A stretch of DNA of 9,579 nt from Alphaproteobacteria bacterium MarineAlpha10_Bin2 (GCA_002937555.1 PTKB01000088.1:1-9579), one strand, 5' to 3'. Shown: positions 1 through 6,275, numbered from the stretch's first letter. Made by a program: numbers and translations. Notes: generated by a model from the letters alone, not told the origin.

Positions 1-195
1 ATCCTGCCGACCGGCTGCGGCGGCTGCATCGGGCTCGGCCCGGCCCGGCTGGAAGAAAACATGACCGGCATTTCGTCGACCAACCGCAATTTCGTCGGCC
101 GCCAGGGGCCGGGCGCGCGCACCCATCTGATGAGCCCGGCGATGGCCGCGGGCGCCGCGCTCCATGGCTGCATCACCGACATCCGCAAAGGCTGA
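1..195 (+). CDS. leuC: 3-isopropylmalate dehydratase-type large subunit (LeuC-like), C-terminal fragment
   Basis: Only the last 64 residues lie in the window; the gene begins upstream. The fragment carries a Cys-x-x-Cys pair (GCGGC, fragment residues 5-9), expected to supply two ligands of the [4Fe-4S] cluster of aconitase-superfamily hydro-lyases. It continues with STNRNFVGRQG (26-36) and RTHLMSPAMAA (40-50), the conserved C-terminal segment of LeuC/HacA proteins. The enzyme isomerises or hydrates a hydroxy-dicarboxylic acid together with the small subunit encoded 9 bases downstream. In leucine synthesis that is 2-isopropylmalate to 3-isopropylmalate, but paralogues act on citraconate, dimethylmaleate or homoaconitate. 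The neighbours here are catabolic lyases and dehydrogenases rather than leuA or leuB, so the leucine role is not assured. The family assignment is firm. The substrate is unknown. Confidence 0.9.
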   Translation: MLPTGCGGCIGLGPARLEENMTGISSTNRNFVGRQGPGARTHLMSPAMAAGAALHGCITDIRKG

Positions 196-204
196 AGAGG
201 GCCC

Positions 205-814
205 ATGCAACGGTTTGAAAAACTAATGGCCCTGGCGGCGCCCCTCGATGAGAAGAACATCGACACCGATCAATTGGTCCCGGCGCGTTTTCTCATGAAA
301 TCCCGCGCCGACGGCTATGCGCAATATCTGTTTTACGACCGCCGGTTCGATGCCGAAGGCGACGAGAAAGCGGATTTCATACTCAACCAGGCGCCGTTCC
401 GCACCGCAAAGATCATCGTCAGCGATGCTAATTTCGGCTCCGGATCGTCGCGCGAGCATGCGGTTTGGGCGCTTATGGAGTACGGCATCCGCGCCGTTAT
501 CGCGCCGTCTTTTGGTCCCATCTTTCTTCGTCAATAGCCTAAAGAACGGTCTGTTGCCGCTGGTCATCGACGCCGAAATCGCCGCTCATCTGCGCCGCCA
601 GTTGCATGCCGCGCCGGGTGGTGAAATCGCCATCGATCTCGAGCGCCAGGAAGTGACGGGCCCGGACGGTGCGCGCCACAGTTTCGACATCGCGCCGGCC
701 CATCGCCACCGCCTGCTCGAGGGGCTCGACGACATCGATTTGACGCTCGCTCATGCCGACAAGATCACGGAATTCGAGAAGCGTCACGCGGCGGCGTGTA
801 GCTGGTTATCTTAA
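205..814 (+). CDS. leuD: 3-isopropylmalate dehydratase-type small subunit (LeuD-like), frameshifted
   Basis: This is the swivel-domain partner of the LeuC-like subunit. In the first frame (205-537) residues 18-30 read NIDTDQLVPARFL and residues 78-86 read GSGSSREHA, both hallmarks of LeuD. After IAPSFGPI (99-106) that frame derails into LRQ and a TAG stop at 535-537. The homologous continuation FFVNSLKNGLLPL is intact one base over, from 524 to the TAA at 812-814. Skipping one T of the TTT run at 523-525 restores a 202-residue protein, the usual LeuD length. The ATG is preceded by GAGG (197-200), 4 bases away, and follows the leuC stop by 9 bases, so the pair forms an operon. The residues after the DTD motif look unlike the PKQFLKT version I associate with leucine-pathway enzymes, hinting at a paralogue; this is a weak inference. 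The indel may be a sequencing error or a real lesion. Confidence 0.87.
520..537 (+). other. Single-base insertion (frameshift) in leuD
   Basis: The codons ATC TTT CTT CGT CAA TAG end the first leuD frame. Removing one T from the TTT run gives ATC TTC TTC GTC AAT AGC (I-F-F-V-N-S), which matches the expected LeuD motif before SLKNGLLPL. The shift is therefore +1 at 523-525. Confidence 0.85.
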
Positions 815-1674
815 TCGCCGTATTTTTCGTCAAGCGCCGCAACTCTATTCAAATCCAACAATTCATTGAATTCGTCGAACGGCAGCATGCGCTCACCGTA
901 GCCGAGATAGGTGCCGTTCCGTTTGATCTCGTCATAAAGCTCGATCAGGGTTTTCGAAACGGCGTAGAGCGCATCGGTGAAAAGCACGAACTTGTAGCCC
1001 ATCTCGGCGATGCGCTCCGCCGGCAGCAGCGGCGACTTACCGCCATAGCACCAATTGTAGAGCGCCGGCTTTGCCACCGCGCCCGGTACTTGGGCGGCCT
1101 GGTCCTCGTCCTCCGGCGCTTCGACGAACACCACATCGGCGCCCGCTTCGGCGTATCTGTTGGCGCGTTCTATCGCCGCTTCGAAGCCTTCCACCGCGAT
1201 CGCGTCGGTTCGGGCGATAATGACGAAATCGCCGTCGCGACGCGCGTCCACCGCCGCCTTGATTTTCTGTTCGAACGCTTCACCCGCGACCAGGCGCTTT
1301 CCCGCCATGTGGCCGCAGCGCTTGGGAAACACCTGATCCTCGATATGCACCCCGGCGAGGCCGGCGCGCTCCAACTCGCCGATCAGGCGTCCGACATTCA
1401 AGTGATTGCCATAGCCGTCATCACCGTCGGCGATCACCGGAAGCTCGGTGTTGGCGGCGATGCGCCCGGCCAAATCCACCGTTTCGCTGAGGGTCAAATA
1501 GCCGACATCCGGCAGCCCGAGATGGGAGGCCGACAGGTTGTAGCCACCGACATGCATCACTTCGAACCCGGCGCGCTCGACAAGCCGGGCGGAAAGCGCG
1601 TCATAGGCGCCGACGATCGGCACCAGCCCATCCTGGGCGATGAGCACCCGAAGCTTTTTCGTCACATTGCTCAC
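811..1674 (-). CDS. PEP mutase/isocitrate lyase family protein (2-methylisocitrate/dimethylmalate lyase-like)
   Basis: The 287-residue protein has the phosphoenolpyruvate mutase/isocitrate lyase TIM-barrel signatures. These are VGAYDALSAR (21-30), the Mg-binding acidic loop ADGDDGYGN (82-90), and IEDQVFP followed by KRCGHM (118-123), the lyase catalytic-cysteine motif. The KRCGH motif favours a C-C lyase (PrpB, 2,3-dimethylmalate lyase, petal-death-protein type) over a phosphonate mutase. Oxaloacetate decarboxylase or hydrolase activity is also possible. Cleavage would give pyruvate, glyoxylate or oxalate depending on substrate. The start is GTG (1672-1674), preceded on its strand by AGGGA 8 bases away. 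The gene converges on leuD and their stop codons overlap. It faces away from the oxidase operon, so it is transcribed separately. The family is certain, the substrate open. Confidence 0.9.
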   Translation of the reverse strand: MSNVTKKLRVLIAQDGLVPIVGAYDALSARLVERAGFEVMHVGGYNLSASHLGLPDVGYLTLSETVDLAGRIAANTELPVIADGDDGYGNHLNVGRLIGELERAGLAGVHIEDQVFPKRCGHMAGKRLVAGEAFEQKIKAAVDARRDGDFVIIARTDAIAVEGFEAAIERANRYAEAGADVVFVEAPEDEDQAAQVPGAVAKPALYNWCYGGKSPLLPAERIAEMGYKFVLFTDALYAVSKTLIELYDEIKRNGTYLGYGERMLPFDEFNELLDLNRVAALDEKYGD

Positions 1675-1760
1675 GCTTCAATTCCCTATTTTTCCTTATG
1701 CCACCCGAGCTTAGCATCGCCGGTGCAGGGAGACGCAATTGTACGGATAGGATTGCAATT

Positions 1761-1850
1761 ATGGGTTTTGCTGAAAAAGCAGCACTTGTGACCGGCGGCG
1801 CCATGGATGGTGGGTTTCTCGCCGCCGGGCTGATGCTGGACAAGGCGTAG
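1761..1850 (+). pseudogene. Probable short-chain dehydrogenase (SDR) N-terminal remnant
   Basis: An ATG at 1761, with AGGA 8 bases upstream, opens 29 codons ending at TAG 1848-1850. The peptide begins MGFAEKAALVTGGAMDGG. This resembles the first beta strand and the TGxxxGxG dinucleotide-binding turn of classical SDRs (KxALVTGGAxGIG), with the sixth position changed from G to D. It continues with LAAGLMLDKA, which fits the following helix. After the stop the same frame reads LVNYQLS, which could be the second strand, and then runs into the oxidase reading frame with no further stop. An intact SDR is about 250 residues, so this would be a short fragment. The similarity is only about 30 residues, and the stretch could also be a chance small ORF. 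Confidence 0.45.
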
Positions 1851-1858
1851 CTAGTCAA

Positions 1859-1886
1859 TTACCAACTGTCGCGCTTGGTGTATGAT
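1859..1886 (+). promoter_or_regulatory. Candidate promoter for the oxidase-lyase operon
   Basis: TTACCA (1859-1864), a 16-base spacer and TATGAT (1881-1886) resemble sigma-70 -35 and -10 boxes. They would place the transcription start about 30 bases before the ATG at 1923. The -35 match is 4 of 6 and the -10 match 5 of 6. No operator or other evidence supports it, so it is a weak call. Confidence 0.25.
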
Positions 1887-1922
1887 CGCCGAGCATCAGC
1901 CGCAACCCGATGGATTAAGACC

Positions 1923-3311
1923 ATGGCAACTCAGTCTCTGCCGCGTGAAAACGCCATCAGTGAGATTTCGCAATTGCTCGGCGATCGCTTGACCACGTCC
2001 AACGCCGTGCGCGATCAGCATGCCAACGGCGAATGCGGCATCTATACGCCGCAGCCGCCGGATGCCGTGGCGTTCCCGCACAGCACCGAAGAAGTGGCCG
2101 CAATCGTCAGCATATGTGCCACCCATTCCGTGCCGATGGTGCCTTACGGCGTCGGCACTTCGGTGGAAGGCAATGTCACCGCGCCTTACGGTGGCGTTTG
2201 CATCGATATGAGCGAGATGAACGAGGTCGTTTGCGTCAACGAGTCGGATTTGGATTGCACCGTGCAGGCTGGCGTCACGCGCAAGCAGCTCAACCAATAT
2301 CTCAAGGATACCGGCCTGTTCTTCCCGATCGATCCCGGCGCCGATGCGACCCTCGGCGGAATGGCGGCGACGCGCGCCTCGGGCACCAACGCGGTGCGCT
2401 ACGGCACATTGCGTGAGAACGTGTTGGGTCTCACCGTGGTGCTGCCCGACGGCAAGATCATCAAGACCGGCGGCCGGGCGCGGAAATCCTCCGCCGGCTA
2501 CGATCTGACCCGCCTCCTGGTCGGCTCGGAAGGCACGCTTGGCGTGATTACCGAAGTAACGCTCCGGCTCTACGGCATCCCCGAGGCGATCTCGGCGGCG
2601 ATGTGCTCATTCCCGACCCTCGAAGGCGCCGTCAACACCGTCATGCTGACCATCCAATCGGGCATCCCCGTCGCGCGCATGGAATTGCTCGACGATGTGC
2701 AGATGGCGGCTTGCATGCGCTATTCCAAGCTCGATTACGCTCCCGACCACACGATCCTGTTCGAATTTCACGGCACCGAGCGCGGCGTCGAGGAGCAGGC
2801 GCAAATGGTCGGCGAGATCGCCGCGGATTTCGGCGGCTCCGATTTCCGTTGGACTAAAACCACCGAGGAGCGCAACGCGCTGTGGCAGGCGCGCCACGAC
2901 GTGCTCTATGCCTGTTTCGCCCTTCGCCCCGGCTCCATGGTGTGGGCGACCGATGTCTGCGTGCCGATCTCGCGCCTCGCCGAATGTCTGCTCGAGACCA
3001 AGCGCGAGATCGATGAAAGCGGTCTGCTGGCGCCCATCGTCGGCCATGCCGGCGACGGCAATTTTCATGTCGGATTCCTGCTCGAGCCGGGCAATGAAGA
3101 GGAGCTCGCGCGGGCCAAGCGGGTCAACGACAACATGATCGACCGCGCGCTCGCCATGGGCGGCACCTGCACCGGCGAGCATGGTATCGGCATTGGTAAA
3201 ATCGGCTATATGGAGGCCGAACATGGCGATTCGGTCGATGTCATGCGCATGATCAAGCGCGCGATGGATCCGCAAAACCTGATGAATCCGGGCAAGGTAC
3301 TGAATCTGTGA
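1923..3311 (+). CDS. FAD-linked D-2-hydroxyacid oxidase/dehydrogenase (GlcD / D-lactate dehydrogenase type)
   Basis: The 462-residue protein has a PCMH-type FAD domain then an FAD-oxidase C-terminal domain. PYGVGTSVEG (74-83) is the FAD pyrophosphate loop. GADATLGGMAA (139-149) with GTNAVRYG (154-161) and GSEGTLGVITEVTL (201-214) complete the flavin site. The C-terminal domain has HAGDGNFH (375-382), whose histidines bind the catalytic metal in D-lactate dehydrogenases, and GEHGIGIGK (418-426). Family members oxidise D-lactate, glycolate or D-2-hydroxyglutarate and pass electrons to cytochrome c, a flavoprotein or quinone. I chose ATG 1923 (GGA 8 bases upstream) over the in-frame TTG at 1875, because the extra 16 residues look non-conserved. 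The gene overlaps the next one by 4 bases (GTGA), so they are likely translationally coupled. No glcE or glcF follows, favouring a single-subunit enzyme. Confidence 0.92.
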   Translation: MATQSLPRENAISEISQLLGDRLTTSNAVRDQHANGECGIYTPQPPDAVAFPHSTEEVAAIVSICATHSVPMVPYGVGTSVEGNVTAPYGGVCIDMSEMNEVVCVNESDLDCTVQAGVTRKQLNQYLKDTGLFFPIDPGADATLGGMAATRASGTNAVRYGTLRENVLGLTVVLPDGKIIKTGGRARKSSAGYDLTRLLVGSEGTLGVITEVTLRLYGIPEAISAAMCSFPTLEGAVNTVMLTIQSGIPVARMELLDDVQMAACMRYSKLDYAPDHTILFEFHGTERGVEEQAQMVGEIAADFGGSDFRWTKTTEERNALWQARHDVLYACFALRPGSMVWATDVCVPISRLAECLLETKREIDESGLLAPIVGHAGDGNFHVGFLLEPGNEEELARAKRVNDNMIDRALAMGGTCTGEHGIGIGKIGYMEAEHGDSVDVMRMIKRAMDPQNLMNPGKVLNL

Positions 3312-4173
3312 GCGAGGCCGCAGCCGTTCAGCCGCGCCGCAGTCTGATTTTCACACCGGGCAACCGGCCCGACATGTTTCCCAAGGCGCTTCGTACCGGC
3401 GCCGACATCGTCACCATCGATCTCGAAGACGCCATCGCGCCGCAGCACAAGAACGAAGCGCGCGACAAGACCCTGGCATTGTTCGCCACCTGCCGGATAC
3501 CGGCGGCGTTGAATGCATCGTGCGCGTCAATACGCTGCGCAGCGCCGACGGCCTCAAGGATTTGAGCGCGATCATTGCTGCCGATGCGCCGCCGCCGGCG
3601 ATCATGCTGCCCAAGGTCAAATCGGCGGAAGAAATAGAGCTCCTGGACGAGCTCTTGACCGACAACTGCGCAGCCATCCGCTTTCACGTCATCATCGAAA
3701 CCAATGACGGGCTCGACCGCTGTTACGCCATCGCACAATCGAGTGCGCGCATCGATTCCCTTCTGTTTGGTGCCGTCGATATGGCGGCGGAATTGCGTGT
3801 GGCCCCGGTCTGGGAGCCGTTGTTCCGGGCGCGCTCGCAACTGGTTCACGCGGCGGCGGGCGCAGGCGTGGATTTGATCGATGTGCCGTTCCTCGATCTC
3901 GAAGACATCGACGGCCTCCGCGAAGAGGCCGAACGTAGCGCTGCCCTCGGCTTCACTGGCAAGGGCGCAATTCATCCCAAGCAGATCGCCACCCTGAACG
4001 AAGCCTTCAGCCCGTCTGAAGCAGAGATCGATTATGCGCGCCGCGTCATCCAGGCTTTCGAGGAAGGCGATTCCGGCCTGGTCCTGATCGACAACAAGCT
4101 GATCGAAAAACCGGTGCTGCGCTCCATGTACCGCATCCTCGCGATCGCCGAAGCGGCGCAAAAAAGGCGCTGA
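3308..4173 (+). CDS. HpcH/HpaI aldolase/CitE family CoA-ester lyase (citramalyl/malyl-CoA lyase-like), frameshifted
   Basis: With one missing base restored, this encodes 288 residues of the CitE/malyl-CoA lyase family. The first frame (3308 to about 3490) gives RRSLIFTPGNRP (10-21) and TIDLEDAI (36-43), where E40/D41 sit in the expected metal-binding strand. It then loses register. The other frame, from 3490, supplies LPDTGGVECIVRVNT with the substrate-binding arginine, then MLPKV, VIIET, LLFGAVDMAAEL and GFTGKGAIHPKQI, all typical. Members cleave or form malyl-, citramalyl- or methylmalyl-CoA, yielding glyoxylate or pyruvate plus an acyl-CoA. The start is GTG, overlapping the oxidase stop, with AAGG 10 bases upstream. 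Pairing with a glycolate/lactate-type oxidase suggests linked glyoxylate or pyruvate metabolism (inference). Without correction the product would be a truncated 85-residue peptide. Confidence 0.87.
3486..3492 (+). other. Single-base deletion (frameshift) in the CitE-like gene
   Basis: The frame reads TTC GCC ACC TGC CGG, but family continuity requires TTC GCC ACC CTG CCG (F-A-T-L-P). One C is missing from a run of three, leaving CC at 3489-3490. The correct reading resumes with CTG at 3490-3492. Confidence 0.85.
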
Positions 4174-4184
4174 GCGCCTATTTG
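4160..4184. terminator. Hairpin terminator between convergent genes
   Basis: AGGCGC (4165-4170), loop TGA, GCGCCT (4174-4179) is a perfect 6-bp GC-rich stem. Six A's at 4160-4165 precede it, so on the minus strand the hairpin is followed by TTTTTT, a good intrinsic terminator for the VWA gene. On the plus strand only ATTT follows, giving weaker termination of the CitE-like gene. The loop is exactly the CitE-like TGA stop codon. The VWA stop codon (4178-4180) overlaps the stem edge. Confidence 0.65.
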
Positions 4185-5359
4185 CTGAGTTCGCGCATGG
4201 CCGAATCGAGGCCGTCCAGGGTGAGGGGGTACATGCGGTTTTCCATCAGCACCTGAATCATCTTGATCGATTCGCTCGAGTGCCAGCCGCGTTGCCGGAG
4301 TGGGTTGAGCCAAGCCGCTTGGGGATAGGCGCGTAGCAGCCGCTTGAGCCACAGCTCGCCCGGCTCCGCGTTGAAATGTTCGACGCTGGCGCCGGGATAG
4401 ACGATTTCATAGGGGCTCATGAAGGCGTCGCCGACGATCACCACCTTATATTCCGAATTGTAGCTGTTGATCAGCTCCCAAGTGGCGAATTGTTCGCTGC
4501 GCCGGCGGCGGTTGTCGCGCCACACGTTCTCATAGAGACAATTGTGGAAGTAAAAATATTCGAGATGCTTGAATTCGCTGCGCGCCGCAGAAAACAGCCG
4601 TTCGCAACCCTGGACATGAGCGTTCATCGAGCCGCCGACGTCGAGCAGCAACAGCACCTTCGCCGCATTGTGGCGTTCGGGCACCATGCGGATGTCGAGC
4701 CAGCCGCCGTTCTTCGCGGTGGATTGGATGGTGTCGTCGATGTCGAGCTCGTTGAGCGCGCCTTCGCGGGCGAAACGGCGCAGCCGTCGCAACGCGATCT
4801 TCATGCCGCGCGTGCCAAGCTCCACTTCGCCGTCGAGATCGCGGAATTCGCGCTTGTCCCAGACCTTGACCGCGCGCCCGTGGCGGCCGTCGCGCTGGCC
4901 GATGCGCACGCCTTCCGGGTTGTAGCCATAGGCGCCGAACGGCGAGGTGCCGGCGGTGCCGATCCATTTGCTGCCGCCTTCATGGCGTCCTTCCTGTTCG
5001 GCCAGGCGCTCGCGCAGCGTCTCCATCAGTTTGTCCCAGCCGCCGAGCGCTTCGATCTTGGCCATCTCTTCTTCGCTCAAATTGAGCTCGGCCAGGCGTT
5101 TCAGCCATTCCTCCGGGAATTCCACCTCGTCATCTTCCGTCGAGATGCGCTCCAGGCCCTTGAACACATGGCCGAACACCTGATCGAAGCGGTCGAGATG
5201 GCGTTCGTCTTTCACCAAAACTGCGCGCGACAGATAATAGAATTCGTTGACGCTGTAATTGGCGAGGTTCTTGTCCATGGCCGCCATTAGGTCGAGATAT
5301 TCCGGCAGCGATACCGGCACCCGCACTCGCTTCAGCTCACGGAAAAGATTTTGGAACAA
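4178..5359 (-). CDS. CoxE-like VWA domain protein (partner of MoxR ATPase)
   Basis: The 393-residue soluble protein starts FQNLFRELKRVRVPVSLPEY, matching the usual start of this CoxE-type family (FxxFFxxLRxxGVPVxLxEYL). A charged helical region (50-125) and a GTAGTSPFGAYGYNPEG segment (134-150) precede the VWA domain. The MIDAS sequence is D240-V-G-G-S244-M, with a later GDAFMSP (310-316). MIDAS metal ions in such proteins bind clients or partners, and MoxR-VWA pairs insert metals into or activate enzymes such as CO dehydrogenase (CoxD/CoxE), nitric oxide reductase or Rubisco. The start is TTG (5357-5359), preceded by GAGGG 7 bases away, which overlaps the moxR stop codon; only 10 bases separate the genes. 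No client metalloenzyme is visible nearby, so its target is unknown. Confidence 0.9.
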   Translation of the reverse strand: MFQNLFRELKRVRVPVSLPEYLDLMAAMDKNLANYSVNEFYYLSRAVLVKDERHLDRFDQVFGHVFKGLERISTEDDEVEFPEEWLKRLAELNLSEEEMAKIEALGGWDKLMETLRERLAEQEGRHEGGSKWIGTAGTSPFGAYGYNPEGVRIGQRDGRHGRAVKVWDKREFRDLDGEVELGTRGMKIALRRLRRFAREGALNELDIDDTIQSTAKNGGWLDIRMVPERHNAAKVLLLLDVGGSMNAHVQGCERLFSAARSEFKHLEYFYFHNCLYENVWRDNRRRRSEQFATWELINSYNSEYKVVIVGDAFMSPYEIVYPGASVEHFNAEPGELWLKRLLRAYPQAAWLNPLRQRGWHSSESIKMIQVLMENRMYPLTLDGLDSAMRELSK

Positions 5360-5366
5360 ATTGCTG

Positions 5367-5371
5367 CCCTC
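5367..5371 (-). promoter_or_regulatory. Ribosome binding site deciding the TTG start of the VWA gene
   Basis: GAGGG on the minus strand lies 7 bases before TTG 5359-5357 and overlaps the TGA stop of the upstream moxR gene. This suggests coupled translation of the ATPase and its VWA partner. No ATG or GTG start fits the conserved N-terminus. Confidence 0.65.
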
Positions 5372-6215
5372 AGCGTTGTTCGCGCCGGTTGAGGAAGGCG
5401 AGGCGCTCGAACAGATGCACGTCCTGTTCCGATTTCAGGAGCGCGCCATAGAGCGGCGGAATGAGCTGCGAGGATTCGGTGGCGCGCAGATCCTCCGGCG
5501 AAATATCCTCGGCCATCAGCAGCTTCAGCCAATCCAACAGTTCGGACGTCGACGGTTTCTTCTTCAGGCCGGGCGCTTCGCGGATATCGTAGAACAGGCC
5601 GAGCGCCGCCGAGAGCAAGCGTTTCTTGATGTCGGGAAAATGCACCGCGACGATGCGCTCCATGGTCTCGCGGTCGGGGAAGCGGATGTAATGGAAGAAG
5701 CAGCGCCTGAGAAAGGCGTCCGGCAATTCTTTTTCATTGTTCGACGTAATGATGATGACCGGCCGCTGCGTCGCGCGGATGGTCTCCTTGGTTTCGTAGA
5801 CGTGGAATTCCATGCGGTCGAGTTCGAGCAGCAGATCGTTGGGAAATTCGATATCCGCCTTGTCGATCTCGTCGATCAGGAGAACCGGGCGCTCGGGATG
5901 CACGAAGGCTTCCCACAATTTTCCCGGCAGCACATAGTTGGATATGTCGTTTACCCGTTCGTCGCCGAGCTGGCCGTCGCGCAGGCGTGCCACCGCGTCA
6001 TATTCATAGAGCCCATGTTGCGCCTTGGTGGTGGACTTCACATGCCATTCGATGAGCGGTGCATCCAGTGCCTGGGCGATCTCGGCGGCGAGGATGGTCT
6101 TGCCGGTGCCCGGCTCGCCCTTGACCAGGAGCGGACGCTGTAATGTGATCGCCGCATTGACGCCGGCGTTCAGTTCCTCGGTGGTGACGTAAGTCTTGGT
6201 ACCTTCAAAGCGCAA
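5370..6215 (-). CDS. MoxR-family AAA+ ATPase
   Basis: Counting from the TTG start, the 281-residue protein has Walker A GEPGTGKT (33-40), Walker B LLIDEIDKAD (112-121), sensor 1 ITSNN (156-160) and an arginine-finger-like DAFLRRC (167-172). This is the standard MoxR layout. MoxR ATPases form rings that remodel or activate client proteins with a VWA partner, here the next gene. The frame stays open further upstream (an ATG at 6281 adds 22 residues rich in C, P and N). Family members instead begin MRFEGTKTYV, and here TTG 6213-6215 reads exactly RFEGTKTYV after it, with GGGAG 7 bases before. I therefore chose TTG. Divergent from the flavoprotein operon. Confidence 0.93.
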   Translation of the reverse strand: MRFEGTKTYVTTEELNAGVNAAITLQRPLLVKGEPGTGKTILAAEIAQALDAPLIEWHVKSTTKAQHGLYEYDAVARLRDGQLGDERVNDISNYVLPGKLWEAFVHPERPVLLIDEIDKADIEFPNDLLLELDRMEFHVYETKETIRATQRPVIIITSNNEKELPDAFLRRCFFHYIRFPDRETMERIVAVHFPDIKKRLLSAALGLFYDIREAPGLKKKPSTSELLDWLKLLMAEDISPEDLRATESSQLIPPLYGALLKSEQDVHLFERLAFLNRREQR

Positions 6216-6275
6216 CGGTTTTCTCCCATGATTTGGATTGGCGGAGCAGCATATGATCGGTGAAGGGCGATAACA
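6216..6275. promoter_or_regulatory. Divergent intergenic region between moxR and the flavoprotein operon
   Basis: Sixty bases separate the two divergent starts, so any promoters for both operons must lie here or within the 5' ends of the genes. It holds both ribosome binding sites and a TATGAT (6252-6257) with no convincing -35 box. I see no clear operator palindrome beyond CATATG. Confidence 0.4.
6223..6227 (-). promoter_or_regulatory. Ribosome binding site deciding the TTG start of moxR
   Basis: GGGAG on the minus strand sits 7 bases upstream of TTG 6215-6213. It matches the start implied by the conserved RFEGTKTYV N-terminus and rules out the longer reading from 6281, whose extra residues would be coded through this site. 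Confidence 0.7.

Noticed and set aside
520..537. Programmed +1 frameshift in leuD
   Set aside because: TTT CTT has no slow or stop codon in the A site and no upstream stimulatory Shine-Dalgarno-like stretch. LeuD is not known to use recoding.
792..827. Possible terminator CGGCG ... CGCCG followed by TATTTTT after leuD
   Set aside because: Only a 5-bp stem with a 19-base loop, and it lies mostly within the convergent coding ends; too weak to call.
1769..1784. Inverted repeat TGCTG-N6-CAGCA
   Set aside because: Short, inside the putative SDR remnant codons, and without a T tract; likely chance.
1090..1791. Long open frame antisense to the PEP mutase/isocitrate lyase family gene
   Set aside because: No family resemblance; it mirrors the codon bias of the real gene on the other strand.
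1875..1922. Upstream TTG start extending the FAD oxidase by 16 residues
   Set aside because: No ribosome binding site fits it, the added residues look non-conserved, and ATG 1923 has GGA at a suitable distance.
3484..3495. Programmed -1 frameshift in the CitE-like gene
   Set aside because: No X XXY YYZ slippery heptamer is present at the junction; a missing C explains it more simply.
3328..4161. Long open frame antisense to the CitE-like gene
   Set aside because: No recognisable motifs. It spans the sense-strand frameshift but the sense strand carries all conserved family motifs.
4376..5290. Long open frame antisense to the VWA gene
   Set aside because: A shadow typical of GC-rich coding DNA; the product has no recognisable motifs while the opposite strand encodes a clear CoxE-like protein.
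6253..6273. Six-codon ORF (MIGEGR) ahead of the flavoprotein gene
   Set aside because: No ribosome binding site of its own and it overlaps the flavoprotein's; no attenuation structure seen.
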